Origin: JAFGAS01 sp963809875
GTDB taxonomy: Bacteria; Desulfobacterota; Zymogenia; Zymogenales; Zymogenaceae
Direction of reading: 5' to 3'
NCBI GenBank assembly: GCA_963809875.1
Contig: CAWELC010000005.1
Coordinates: 372,001 to 436,000, forward strand
DNA: 64,000 bases
Shown here: positions 29,999-38,338 of the stretch, piece after piece
Layout: the number at the start of each line of letters is the position of its first letter
Numbering within the stretch: position 1 is the first letter of the stretch
Notes under the pieces: model-generated
What the model was told of the DNA's origin: nothing
The model's input: the letters and a program-made list of their open reading frames with translations, nothing else
The model's database searches: none
Position numbers and translations under genes: made by a program

Positions 29999-30866
29999 GA
30001 CGCTCCTTTTTCGGCGACTCCGGCCCCCTCTGGTGCTGATCGTGCTGATCCAGGAGGTCTATCGTCTCGGTAAAGAAGGCCGCGCAGCCGCCCGCGTGCT
30101 CTTCGTTCCGAGAGAATTTGCCGAGGCAGATTCTCCACCCCGGGCAGAGCGAGCAGGGGTGGTACTCGAGAAAGTATCGTTTCCGTAAATCGATGCGCTC
30201 CCGATATACCGGGAGGGTAACGATATCATCCAACCGGTTGAGGTCTTCTTCGACAAACGTCCCCTCGAGAAGCTCCCGGCGCGTCAGGGCGATTCGCCCG
30301 TCGGAATCGAGATGAAAGAAGTCCCGGGGATTATCAAAGAAGGCGGAGCCCCACTCCAGCCACGCTGCCTGCCGGTAACGCGCCGACATCGTGGAGAATG
30401 GCTCGATGGAAGCGTGGACGACGCTGCCGACCAGGGAGTAGGTCATGAGGTCCGCGAGTCCTTCCCAATCGACGGGGTCCCGGTCGGTAAAGAGCGCCGC
30501 GCTTCGGACGCCGACCGATGAGAGAATCCTGAGAGCGGAAAGATTTTCAGGATTGTCCGTCGGCAGGTATATGACGGGGTCTATCTTTCGGATGAGCTCG
30601 AGTTTTCCGACCAGGGCGCGGAAGTGGCCCATCTCCGCCGTGAAGACGGCAAGCCGTGTGCCTGCCCACGACTCCTCAAAATGGATCTCGTCCAGCGGGG
30701 TGCGGGAGTCGAGGATGATCGACGTGAGGCGGTTATTCGATGAGGCCACGCGTTGGGCGGCCCTGGCGACGTCCGACGGATCGTCAACACGCACCGCCAT
30801 CACTCGCTCGGAAAGACGGCCGATCAGTGCTTCCTTAAACGGCACCACAAGGTTTGGAAAGCCCAC
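29979..30866 (-). CDS. SPASM-like partner protein lacking the radical SAM cysteine motif
   Basis: 295 residues with a GTG start overlapping the upstream radical SAM gene by 32 bp. The body (SIILDSRTPLDEIHFEESW..., VIYLPTDNPENLSALRILSSVGVRSAALFTD...) looks like a TIM-barrel segment, but there is no CxxxCxxC. Near the C-terminus CSLCPGWRICLGKF...GGCAAFF resembles a SPASM auxiliary-cluster motif. Such SPASM-only partners occur in radical SAM peptide systems (for example the GeoRSP type). A role as peptide-binding or Fe-S partner is inference. The C-terminal His/Asp-rich end (DQHDQHQ) is odd. Confidence 0.6.
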   Translation of the reverse strand: MGFPNLVVPFKEALIGRLSERVMAVRVDDPSDVARAAQRVASSNNRLTSIILDSRTPLDEIHFEESWAGTRLAVFTAEMGHFRALVGKLELIRKIDPVIYLPTDNPENLSALRILSSVGVRSAALFTDRDPVDWEGLADLMTYSLVGSVVHASIEPFSTMSARYRQAAWLEWGSAFFDNPRDFFHLDSDGRIALTRRELLEGTFVEEDLNRLDDIVTLPVYRERIDLRKRYFLEYHPCSLCPGWRICLGKFSRNEEHAGGCAAFFTETIDLLDQHDQHQRGPESPKKERHDHRHL

Positions 30867-31866
30867 GCTCTATCTCCATAAGTCGTACCTGTGCCTCGCC
30901 GACGAAACGATTCATAACCTGACACACCCCACCGCCGGAACAGCGGCCCTCCTCCCGGTGGATGCAGCCGTCGCACTCTTCGTAGATGCCCGCCGTCTCG
31001 GAGCGGACGCGGTCAAAGAGGCCCTGGTAGAAGTCATGGACCTCCCTCATTGAGTTGAATTCGAAAAGGGACCGCTTATGAAAGCCGGAGAGGGGGAAGC
31101 AGGCGTAGACGTTAAGGTCCGGCGTCAGGTCGATGGCCGGCCCGCAGCCGAACTTGAACTTGCCCGAATGACGCATGAGCCAGCCAAGCTGCTCATCGGT
31201 AAAGCCGCAGAGGGGAAAGCCGCAGTCCAGCCCCGGCTTGATATCGAATCGGTCCAGCGACGGCCGAAAAGAGTAGAGGCGGTCGATAACCGTTCGCACG
31301 TCATCGGGTTTGATAAAGAGGCTCTCCACTCCCGGCATCGGGGACGCCAGTCCCAGCCGGATGTGCCGGTGCATGCCGTAGCGCGCGATCAGGTCAAAGA
31401 GGAACTCTATGTCAAAATCGGTTCGATAGATGTTGAAGCCGGGCGTGCACCATGGCCCCATGAGAGAAAGGAACTTCGCGATACTCCGGCCCTCGCTCTT
31501 GGGTGCCGGGGTCTGAACGGGATTATTGAGGTTCACCACGAAGCTGAGCCGCCCGGGCGGCACCGATGACAGGTGGTCGGACAGCTGCTTGAGCCGCGCG
31601 TCCGACATGATGCCGCTGGTGAAGACCGTTACGTGAAAGCGCCGCTCGATCAAGAACGACACCATATCGACAAACTGCGGATGGAGTGTCGGCTCGCCGC
31701 CGAGCAGCGAGAGGCGATCCTGATCTGAGGCCGTGAGGAAATCGGCCAGATAGATCAGGTTTTCCCAGTTGACTATATCACCCGAGGGTGATCCCTCCAT
31801 CTCCCGCTTGGCAAAGCAGTAGGGGCAGGAGCGAACGCATCGGGATGTCATGAGGAGGTTTGTCAT
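30835..31866 (-). CDS. Radical SAM protein with C-terminal SPASM-like cysteines
   Basis: The 343-residue protein opens MTNLLMTSRCVRSCPYCFAK, with CxxxCxxC at C10, C14 and C17 followed by an aromatic residue, the 4Fe-4S/SAM motif. LLGGEPTLHP is the GGEP motif. Later cysteines (FGCGPAIDL, YACFPLSG, ECDGCIHREEGRCSGGGVCQV) suggest auxiliary clusters. It is the first enzyme gene after three repeat-bearing small proteins on the same strand (127 bp gap from the nearest), and overlaps the SPASM-only gene. It is therefore the best candidate for the enzyme that modifies those proteins (inference). Confidence 0.82.
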   Translation of the reverse strand: MTNLLMTSRCVRSCPYCFAKREMEGSPSGDIVNWENLIYLADFLTASDQDRLSLLGGEPTLHPQFVDMVSFLIERRFHVTVFTSGIMSDARLKQLSDHLSSVPPGRLSFVVNLNNPVQTPAPKSEGRSIAKFLSLMGPWCTPGFNIYRTDFDIEFLFDLIARYGMHRHIRLGLASPMPGVESLFIKPDDVRTVIDRLYSFRPSLDRFDIKPGLDCGFPLCGFTDEQLGWLMRHSGKFKFGCGPAIDLTPDLNVYACFPLSGFHKRSLFEFNSMREVHDFYQGLFDRVRSETAGIYEECDGCIHREEGRCSGGGVCQVMNRFVGEAQVRLMEIERGLSKPCGAV

Positions 31867-31992
31867 ACTTGCGCCTTGGTTGTTGAGACGAGCAGAGGCG
31901 GTTACCGCATCATATGGCGGATATGATCCCGAACCGTACGACCAAAACAGACCACCGGAAAGGAGTGGTGATATGCAAACAGCGCTTCTTTT

Positions 31993-32379
31993 TCAGTGCC
32001 AAATTACATTGCCGTAATTTTCGGAGTAATCGTAATAATTCTGGTAATCGGAATAGTTGGAGTAATCGCTGTAGTTATAGTAGGTGTCGTTGTAGTTATA
32101 GTACGTGTTGTAATAGTTGGAATAGGCGTTGGAGTAGTTGTAGTATGCGTTGGAGTAATCGTAGTACGCGTTGGAATAGTTATAATAGAGGTTGCTGTAG
32201 CCGTTCGCATAACCGCCGGTGCACTCGTCCTGGCCCTGGGTGACGACGGCGGTGATGCCGAGGGTACCGAACAGCGCAATGCCCTTGGCCATGCGCTTCA
32301 TGGCCTGGCGTCGGGTGAGTTTTTCCTTTTCCTCTCCGCCTTGCCGATCTGACTTCTTCCGTTTCCGTTCATCGTCCAT
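31993..32379 (-). CDS. Putative radical SAM-modified precursor A, tiled Tyr-x-Asn/Asp
   Basis: 128 residues. A charged N-terminus is followed by a Tat-like leader (LTRRQAMKRMAKGIALF, residues 21-37) and a hydrophobic stretch ending VTQGQDECTGG. The core, residues 57-128, is almost only Tyr, Asn, Ser, Asp and Ala. It can be divided into 19 Tyr-x-(Asn/Asp) triplets plus one YSE, separated by occasional single Ala, Thr, Gly or Leu, ending YGNVIWH. Such a core is unlike a globular protein and fits a substrate of an aromatic-ring-crosslinking radical SAM enzyme. It is the precursor nearest the enzyme genes. Confidence 0.8.
   Translation of the reverse strand: MDDERKRKKSDRQGGEEKEKLTRRQAMKRMAKGIALFGTLGITAVVTQGQDECTGGYANGYSNLYYNYSNAYYDYSNAYYNYSNAYSNYYNTYYNYNDTYYNYSDYSNYSDYQNYYDYSENYGNVIWH
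31996..32211 (-). repeat. Coding repeat: Tyr-x-Asn/Asp core of precursor A
   Basis: The DNA repeats a 9-12 base Tyr/Asn codon pattern (read on the plus strand as GTAGTTATAGTA-like units). A matching repeat encodes the core of precursor C at 33264-33410. It is coding, not a CRISPR or satellite: unit lengths vary and there are no unique spacers. Confidence 0.8.
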
Positions 32380-32831
32380 AGTCTTGTCCTTGTGCTTTTC
32401 TTCTTGTCAAGAGGAAGGTATGACAGGCTGCGATTCAGCTCTCTCCGTTTTTCAGTCCGGGAGCATTTATCTCACTATCTCTTTTCTTCCGCCGCCCATC
32501 CGCCCCCACAGGCGTCCAGGGCTAAACCGGAGAATATTTTATTCTTGATGGGGATTTGTGTCAAGGAATATGATGGATATCCTATAAGAATAGTCATCTT
32601 TTTGGCATTTCAGGAGTGAGGTTCCTTAAAGATTCAACGAAAGGTAGCCGTGGTATCTCATAGTAAGGGCGAGAGTGCGCTTTCATGCCCCTGGAGGCAG
32701 GCGCAACTCACCCAGTCTATATGGAGGCGGCTGTAATAGCTGGTACAAGGCTGAGAAAGGTGTGACAGGGGTTAGATATACTATAGCAGTCGGGATCGGC
32801 TCAAGCGAATCTCGTATGACCACAGGTGAAG
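32380..32831. other. Non-coding spacer between precursors A and B with possible RNA structure
   Basis: No gene is evident in these 452 bases. Around 32673-32709 GAGTGCGC can pair with GCGCAACTC, enclosing a small TGCC/GGCA hairpin, and CCAG/CTGG pairs lie just beyond. The precursor A promoter should be here on the minus strand. I recognise no riboswitch family. Confidence 0.4.
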
Positions 32832-33158
32832 CTAGTGCCCGTGTTCGCGCTTCTCCCGCTCATCGCGCTCTTCGTTCTCCTCGTTCTCGTTATGCCGGTC
32901 ATCCCAATCGGGGCGTTCATGTCGATCGAAGTTATAGTAGTCAAAAAAGTCGTCGTAGAAGTAGACGTCGTAGTAATTGTAGTAGAAGTTCCTATAGGAG
33001 TTTGCATACCCGCCGGAGCATTCATCCTGTCCCTGAGTGACGACGGCGGTCACGCCGAGGGTGCCGACCAGCGCCGCCCCCTTGGCAATCCTCTTGAGAG
33101 CCTCCCGCCTGCTGATTGTCTCCAGTTTCGGGGATTCGGGATTCTTCGTACTATCCAC
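32832..33158 (-). CDS. Putative radical SAM-modified precursor B, divergent core with acidic/His tail
   Basis: 108 residues with the same leader as its neighbours (ISRREALKRIAKGAALVG, then VTQGQDECSGGY). The core is less regular: YAN, YRN, YYN, YYD, YDD, FFD, YYN and WDD can be picked out, so Phe and Trp replace Tyr in places while position three stays Asn/Asp. The last 28 residues are highly charged (RHNENEENEERDEREKREHGH is 21 residues with no hydrophobics, shown here as RHNENEEN...REHGH). The shared leader and varied core argue for a family of substrates processed by one enzyme. Confidence 0.75.
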   Translation of the reverse strand: MDSTKNPESPKLETISRREALKRIAKGAALVGTLGVTAVVTQGQDECSGGYANSYRNFYYNYYDVYFYDDFFDYYNFDRHERPDWDDRHNENEENEERDEREKREHGH

Positions 33159-33260
33159 GTCTTGACCCTCTTTTGGACTGAACGCTCCTATCGCCGGGTT
33201 ATATTCGTTTTGACCGGCGAGGGGTCACTTCCACGGCCGAGGGTGCGACCTACCGAGCCA

Positions 33261-33584
33261 CTACCAGTTATAATATCCGTAGCTATCGTAGTAGTTATAG
33301 TAGGTGTCGTTGTAGTTGTAGTACGCGTTGGAATAGTTGTAGTATGCGTTGGAGTAGTTGTAATAGGCGTTGGAATAGTTATAGTATACGGGCGGCGTGA
33401 AGTTCACGTACCCGCCGGTGCACTCGTCCTGGCCCTGCGTGACGACGGCGGTAACCGCCAGGGTGCCGACCAGAGCGATGCCCTTGGCCATACGCCTCAT
33501 CGCCTCGCGCCGGGAGAGTTGCTCTTTTTCGCGGACCTCGACGGCCCCTTCGCGTTTCTCCTTTTTCTTTTCCTTGTCTTCCAT
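33261..33584 (-). CDS. Putative radical SAM-modified precursor C, Tyr-x-Asn/Asp repeats
   Basis: 107 residues. The leader SRREAMRRMAKGIALVG and the junction VTQGQDECTGGYVN are almost identical to those of A and B. The core (residues 59-107) reads YVN, then FTPPV, then 11 Tyr-x-(Asn/Asp) triplets in the order YYN-YSN-A repeated three times, followed by YYN-YND-T-YYN-YYD and a terminal YYNW. GAGGGAGAAGACA precedes the ATG. It is the most upstream gene of the minus-strand cluster, 1.4 kb before the first enzyme. Confidence 0.8.
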   Translation of the reverse strand: MEDKEKKKEKREGAVEVREKEQLSRREAMRRMAKGIALVGTLAVTAVVTQGQDECTGGYVNFTPPVYYNYSNAYYNYSNAYYNYSNAYYNYNDTYYNYYDSYGYYNW

Positions 33585-33874
33585 TGTCTTCTCCCTCGTT
33601 CATCGAGTTCTTGTATGATGCAGAGACGGCAATTTGGAAATCAACGGTGCAGAAGTCTCATTCGTGATAGCGGCCGGTTCCGCCCCATTCAGCCTCTCAC
33701 ATCGTCTAATGAATGTATTTTAACTTCAGGCAAACCGATTTGTCAAGAATTATCGACGAAAAGGCTACCACATGCGAACGAGCCGGGAAGACCACGCGCT
33801 GAGGAAAGTGGCTGGATTAATGAATCTCGAGCGAGGGAAAATCGGATTTTTGCGTATATGCCCTGCGAATCTGC
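33585..33874. other. Divergent intergenic region between precursor C and the lysine operon
   Basis: No gene recognised. The region must hold the minus-strand promoter of precursor C. The plus-strand promoter of the lysine operon lies just beyond at 33875. Confidence 0.45.
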
Positions 33875-33922
33875 TTGACAGGGACGACTTATTTGGTGTT
33901 TAATTACTACTGGCGTAGTAAT
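33875..33922 (+). promoter_or_regulatory. Promoter and palindromic operator-like site of the lysine-degradation operon
   Basis: TTGACA (33875) and TTTAAT (33899) with an 18-base spacer form a good sigma-70 promoter. Overlapping its downstream edge is a perfect inverted repeat, ATTACTAC-TGGC-GTAGTAAT (33903-33922). That position suits a repressor operator. The regulator is not in the window. Confidence 0.6.
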
Positions 33923-33979
33923 AAGGAATGTTACCGGCTTTGGATTCGGCACTCAGAGAATCGACAAGGAGAGGACGTG

Positions 33980-35018
33980 ATGAAAAAAGGAGATAAGTAC
34001 GGCGCCCACCGGGTGATTGAGCCGGCGGGGGTCCTCCCCCAGTCGGCCGAGAGAATCGATAATTCCATGGAGCTCTATGACAACGAGATCCTCGTTTCCG
34101 TCAAGACCCTTAACGTCGATTCCGCCTCCTTCACCCAGATTGAAGAGGAGGCGGGACACGATACCGCAAAGATCGGCGAGATCATCATGAACACGGTCAA
34201 GAGGCGGGGTAAACAGCATAACCCGGTTACCGGCTCGGGAGGGATGTTCATGGGAAGCATCGAAGAGATCGGTCCGGCCCTGAAGGACAGAGTCACCGTC
34301 AGGCCGGGAGACTTCATCGCGTCGCTGGTGTCCCTCTCGACGACACCGCTCTTCATCGAAAAGATAGTCGAGATCAGACCCGACCGGGATCAGGTGGATA
34401 TCGTCGGCAAGGCGATCCTCTTCGAGACCGGCATATACGTCAAGCTTCCCGACGACATGCCGCAGTCGGTGGCGCTGGCGGTGCTGGACGTGGCCGGGGC
34501 GGCCGCCCAGACGGCAAAGCTCGTCAGGCCGGGTGACATCGTCTTCATCATCGGCGCCGGCGGCAAATCGGGGATGCTCTGCGCATATGAGGCAAAACGG
34601 CGCGCCGGCGTCACCGGGCTCGTCATCGGCACCGGGTCACAGCGCCCAGAGCACCAAACGGATCAAGGAGCTCGGCTTCTGCGACCACGTCATCCAGGTC
34701 AACGCGACCAATCCCCTGGAGGTGGAGCGGGAGGTAAACAAGCTCACGGGCGGCCGGATGGCCGACGTTACCATTAACTGCGTCAACATCCCCAACACCG
34801 AGATGGGCTCCATCGTGGCCACGAAAAATGACGGCCTTATCTATTTCTTCTCCATGGCCACAAGCTTCACCAAGGCGGCGCTGGGAGCCGAGGGGATCGC
34901 TTCGGACGCCACCATGATCATCGGCAACGGCTATACGAAAGGCCATGCCCAGATCTCTCTTAATATTCTGAGGGAGTGCCCGCCCTTAAGGGAGATCTTC
35001 ATGAAGCTCTATGCGTGA
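33980..35018 (+). CDS. kdd: L-erythro-3,5-diaminohexanoate dehydrogenase (one frameshift)
   Basis: Kdd oxidatively deaminates 3,5-diaminohexanoate to 5-amino-3-oxohexanoate with NAD in lysine fermentation. The start MKKGDKYGAHRVIEPAGVLPQSAERIDN at 33980 (GGACGTG before it) is the family N-terminus. The Rossmann motif is VFIIGAGGKSGMLCAYEAKR. One extra T at about nt 34636 breaks the frame; corrected, it reads GTGHSAQSTKRIKELGFCDHVIQVN. Repaired length is about 345 residues. Its end overlaps the next ATG. It leads a long plus-strand kam operon. Confidence 0.87.
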
Positions 35019-36056
35019 GACCCTTGTTAAACTGGTCGAGAGATCGGGGGCCGATGTGCTGTCGGTCGTGGGTCTTGCCAAAAACAGCGGCAAGACCACC
35101 ACGCTGCTCTATCTTGTCAAACACCTCGGGTCCGGCCCCGGCAGGCTTGCGCTGACCTCGACGGGCAGGGACGGCGAGGCAATAGACGAGATCACCCGAA
35201 GACAAAAACCGCGCGTCACGATCACCCGGGGAACCCTGGCCACCACCGGGCAACAGTCACTGCCGGCGGGAGAGGGGCTCTCGGTGGTGCGCGAGACCCC
35301 ATACGTGACGGCGACGGGCAAAATCGTGGTGGTCCGGGCCGACCGGACCTGTCGCGTGGTCCTCGAAGGACCGGCCACGGCCGCCGAAATGGGAAAGCTT
35401 GTGACGGACCTCGTCGGCGCACGAGGGGGTCCGGCGGGTCATAATCGACGGATCGCTGGATCGGATCGCCGCGGCCGCACCGGATATCTCCGGGGGCGTG
35501 ATCCTGGCGGCGGGCGCGGTCCTCGGGCCGGACATCGCAACCGCGGTGGATAAAACCCGGTACGCCGTACGCCTCTTTATGACCGGCCGGAGCCCTCTTG
35601 CCGTGCCGACACGGCAGGACGTTATCCGTTATTGTGCGGTAAGCGCCGACGGGTCGGCTCATGGGAGACGTGCGAAGGATCGGCCATTACCGATCTCTCT
35701 TCGGTCGTCAGGATGCTGCAGAAGGGGGGGCGGTATCTCTTCATCTCGGGGGCGCTCTCCGACGGGGTGCTTGAGGCGCTGATGGAAAAGGGGCTCTATC
35801 CCGTCGTTATCGTGAAGGACGCCACACGGCTTTTCATCACGGAGCGGGTGGCGGCCCTCTTTGTCGGCGGGAGGCGGGGTCATCCAGGTCGCGCGAACGA
35901 TCAGGCTCATCGCCCTCACGATCAATCCCCATAACCCGGAGGGAGTCGACTTCGACCCCGACGATTTTTTGGCCTCGATGAGAGCGTGCCATACCGGACG
36001 TCCCGGTTTTTGACGTAGTGCGGGAGGAATCGGGTGGAATCGAAACTCGGCCTTGA
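35011..36056 (+). CDS. P-loop protein of the lysine-fermentation cluster (about four frameshifts)
   Basis: Begins MRETLVKLVERSGADVLSVVGLAKNSGKTTTLLYLV, a Walker A motif (GLAKNSGKT) at about residue 22-30. Later pieces in other frames are HEGVRRVIIDGSLDRIAAAAPDISGGVILAAGAVLGPDI, SAITDLSSVVRMLQKGGRYLFISGALSDGVLEALMEKGLYPVVIVKDATRLFI and IQVARTIRLIALTINPHNPEGVDFDPDDF, ending near PVFDVVREESGGIETRP at 36056. It occupies the place where lysine aminomutase operons carry auxiliary kamB/kamC-type genes. A role in protecting, assembling or reactivating the B12-dependent mutase is plausible but unproven. Breaks at about 35425, 35650, 35872 and 35985. Confidence 0.65.
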
Positions 36057-37578
36057 CAAGGCGGTTATCGACCGACTGCCGCGTCTTCGCGGAACAGTAT
36101 CACCGATGATCTCATGGGATTTATCGGGTCTCATACCACCGACAGCGTCGAGCGGGCGGTGACGCGTCTCTTGGGACTGGACGGAATCGACCGGATCGGC
36201 ACACCCTATCCCAACGTGCTGGTGGACGCGGTCAAGCAGTCGCGCGGGCTCGGGGAGGGGGCTGCGGCGGCCTCGGCCGACCTCATCGCGCACACCGGGG
36301 GAACCCTCAGCGACGCCGTCCGGGCAATCGCCGAAAAGAAGCTCAAACTCAAAGACGTGCCGGTACTGGGCCGCGACAAACGAATCGCGGTCATCAGACA
36401 GTCGGCCGATGAGGGACGCGCGAGAATCGCAAAGCAGGTGGGTGAGCGGAACAGGCTGAGGACGGCCTATCCGATGAGCCCGCCCTCCGCTGCTTTACGT
36501 AATCGTCGCCACCGGCAACATCCATGAGGACGTGACCCAGGCGGTAAGCGCCGTGGCAAACGGGGCGGACTGCATCGCCGTTATCCGCTCCACCGCCCAG
36601 AGCCTGCTGGACTATGTCCCCTACGGCGCCACCACCGAGGGCTTCGGCGGCACCTACGCCACCCAGGAAAATTTCAGGATCATGCGGGCGGCGCTGGACG
36701 AGGCGATGGAGAAGGAGGGACGGTATGTCAACCTGGTCAACTACGCCTCGGGCCTCTGCATGCCGGAGATCGCGGCGGCGGCGGCTTTCGAGCGGCTGGA
36801 CATGCTGCTCAACGATTCGATGTACGGCATCATCTTTCGCAACATCAACACCTACCGCACGTTCGTCGACCAGTATTTTTCCCGGATGATCAACGCCAAG
36901 GCCGATATCATCATCAATACCGGCGAGGACAACTACCTGACCACGGCCGACGCCGTCGAGAAGGCGCATACGGTGCTGGCCAGCGATTTCATCAACGAGT
37001 CGTTTGCGTTTAAGTCGGGGCTGCCGCCCGCGCCTCATGGGGCTGGGCCACGCGTTCGAGATCGATCCCGCCATCGAGGGGGGATTCCTGATGGAACTCG
37101 CCCAGGCGCAGATGATCCGGGAGATCTTCCCCGAGGCCCCCATAAAGTATATGCCCCCCACCAAGCACGTGACGGGCAACGTCTTCCAGACGCACCTGGT
37201 GGACATGATGTTCAACGTCTGCTCCGTCATGACGGACCAATCGATCCACCTGCTGGGTATGCTCACCGAGGCCATCCACACCCCGTTCGTGGGCGACCGA
37301 TACCTGTCGCTTGCCGGGGCACGCTACGCCAAAAGAAACATGCGGGGGATTGCCGATGAGATCATCGTTTGCCCCGGACGGGGTTATCCGGAGGCGTGCT
37401 CGGGAGGTGCTCGTGAAGGCTCATGAGATGCTGGCCGAGATCGTCGACATCGGTTTGGTGGAAGCGCTGGCCCGGGGGATGTTTGCCGATATCCACCGGG
37501 ACCCCAGGGGAGGGCAAGGGGGCCGACGGTGTGGTGAAAAAGGGCGACGACTACTACAACCCGTTCCTCGAGGTCTGA
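36034..37578 (+). CDS. kamD: Lysine 5,6-aminomutase alpha subunit (about six frameshifts)
   Basis: KamD with KamE moves the terminal amino group of beta-lysine or D-lysine using adenosylcobalamin and PLP. A GTG at 36034 opens MESKLGLDKAVID. After removing single extra bases near 36069, 36093, 36487, 37028, 37382 and 37506 the chain reads DCRVFAEQITDDLMGFIGSHTTDSVERAV, YVIVATGNIHEDVTQAV, YGATTEGFGGTYATQENFRIMR, LVNYASGLCMPEIAAAAAFERLDMLLNDSMYGIIFRNINTYRT, YMPPTKHVTGNVF and GDDYYNPFLEV, about 510 residues, the family length. All breaks are +1, in line with sequence error. Confidence 0.87.
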
Positions 37579-37579
37579 T

Positions 37580-38338
37580 ATGACCGAGCGTGGCGAAAAA
37601 AGGCTCGTGAAACCCTACGGCGACGCGATGGGCGACGGGGCCGTGCAGGTCTCTTTCACGCTGCCCGGCGTCTCGGGGAGATTGCCGAGGAGGCGGCCCG
37701 GCGCCTGGCGGGCGAGATGGGTGATCGATGACCCATTTGTGAGCTCGTGTGACGATATCGGGTCCGGCATGACCTTTATCGTCCTCTACGGCAGGCTGAG
37801 GCATTCGGTCGACATCGCGCAGATCAAGGGTTTTGACCGGACCGACGAAAAGATCCCGAACATGAAGGTCATCGACCATATGATCGAGGAAAGGCTCGGC
37901 CGGACCATCACGGCGGTCGGCGCCTGCATCGAGAGCGACGCCCACACCGTCGGGATAGACGCCATCATGAATATGAAGGGCTACGCCGGTGACTACGGTC
38001 TTGAGCGGTACAAGAACTTTCGGGCCATCAATATGGGCGCCCAGGTAAGCGCGGAAGAAGTCGTCCGCGAGGCGATCCGGGAAAAGGCCGACGTCGTCCT
38101 CGTCTCGCAAGTCGTTACCCAGAAGGAGGTCCATGTCAGGAACCTCACCCGACTGGTAGACCTGCTGGAGGCCGAGCACGTCCGCGACAGGGTAATCCTC
38201 ATTGTCGGGGGGCCGCGCATCACCCGGGAGCTGGCCAAGGAGCTCGGCTTTGACGCCGGGTTCGGCCGCGGCACGCTGCCGTCGCACGTGGCCTGGTTTA
38301 TCCTGAACCGGCTCCTTCAAAAGGAGGCAAAGGCATGA
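37580..38338 (+). CDS. kamE: Lysine 5,6-aminomutase beta subunit, B12-binding (compensating frameshifts near N-terminus)
   Basis: 252 residues carrying the base-off cobalamin motif DAHTVGIDAIMNMKGYAGD (Asp-x-His-x-x-Gly) and the B12-domain segments ADVVLVSQVVTQKEVHV and VILIVGGPRI...GFDAGFGRGTLPSHVA. In the N-terminal part, nt 37680-37730 is read in a shifted frame; the alternative frame gives GEIAEEAARRLAGEMG, which fits the family better, and the frame then returns. The stop overlaps the next ATG (ATGA). Confidence 0.88.
   Translation: MTERGEKRLVKPYGDAMGDGAVQVSFTLPGVSGRLPRRRPGAWRARWVIDDPFVSSCDDIGSGMTFIVLYGRLRHSVDIAQIKGFDRTDEKIPNMKVIDHMIEERLGRTITAVGACIESDAHTVGIDAIMNMKGYAGDYGLERYKNFRAINMGAQVSAEEVVREAIREKADVVLVSQVVTQKEVHVRNLTRLVDLLEAEHVRDRVILIVGGPRITRELAKELGFDAGFGRGTLPSHVAWFILNRLLQKEAKA

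Noticed and set aside
31973..32017. Fourteen-codon plus-strand frame (MQTALLFQCQITLP) behind AAAGGAGTGGTGAT
   Set aside because: The ribosome site is striking, but the frame is tiny and antisense to the end of precursor A; too little to call.
31996..32352. Plus-strand hydrophobic Val/Ile-repeat frame opposite precursor A
   Set aside because: It is the antisense of the Tyr/Asn repeats; the minus strand has the shared leader, ribosome site and paralogues.
31996..33410. Possible CRISPR or minisatellite
   Set aside because: Repeat units vary in length and sequence, have no unique spacers, and translate as a regular Tyr-x-Asn/Asp pattern.
32826..33878. Long plus-strand frame with a membrane-like sequence across precursors B and C
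   Set aside because: It runs antisense through two precursors and the spacer, has no ribosome site, and shows no family resemblance.
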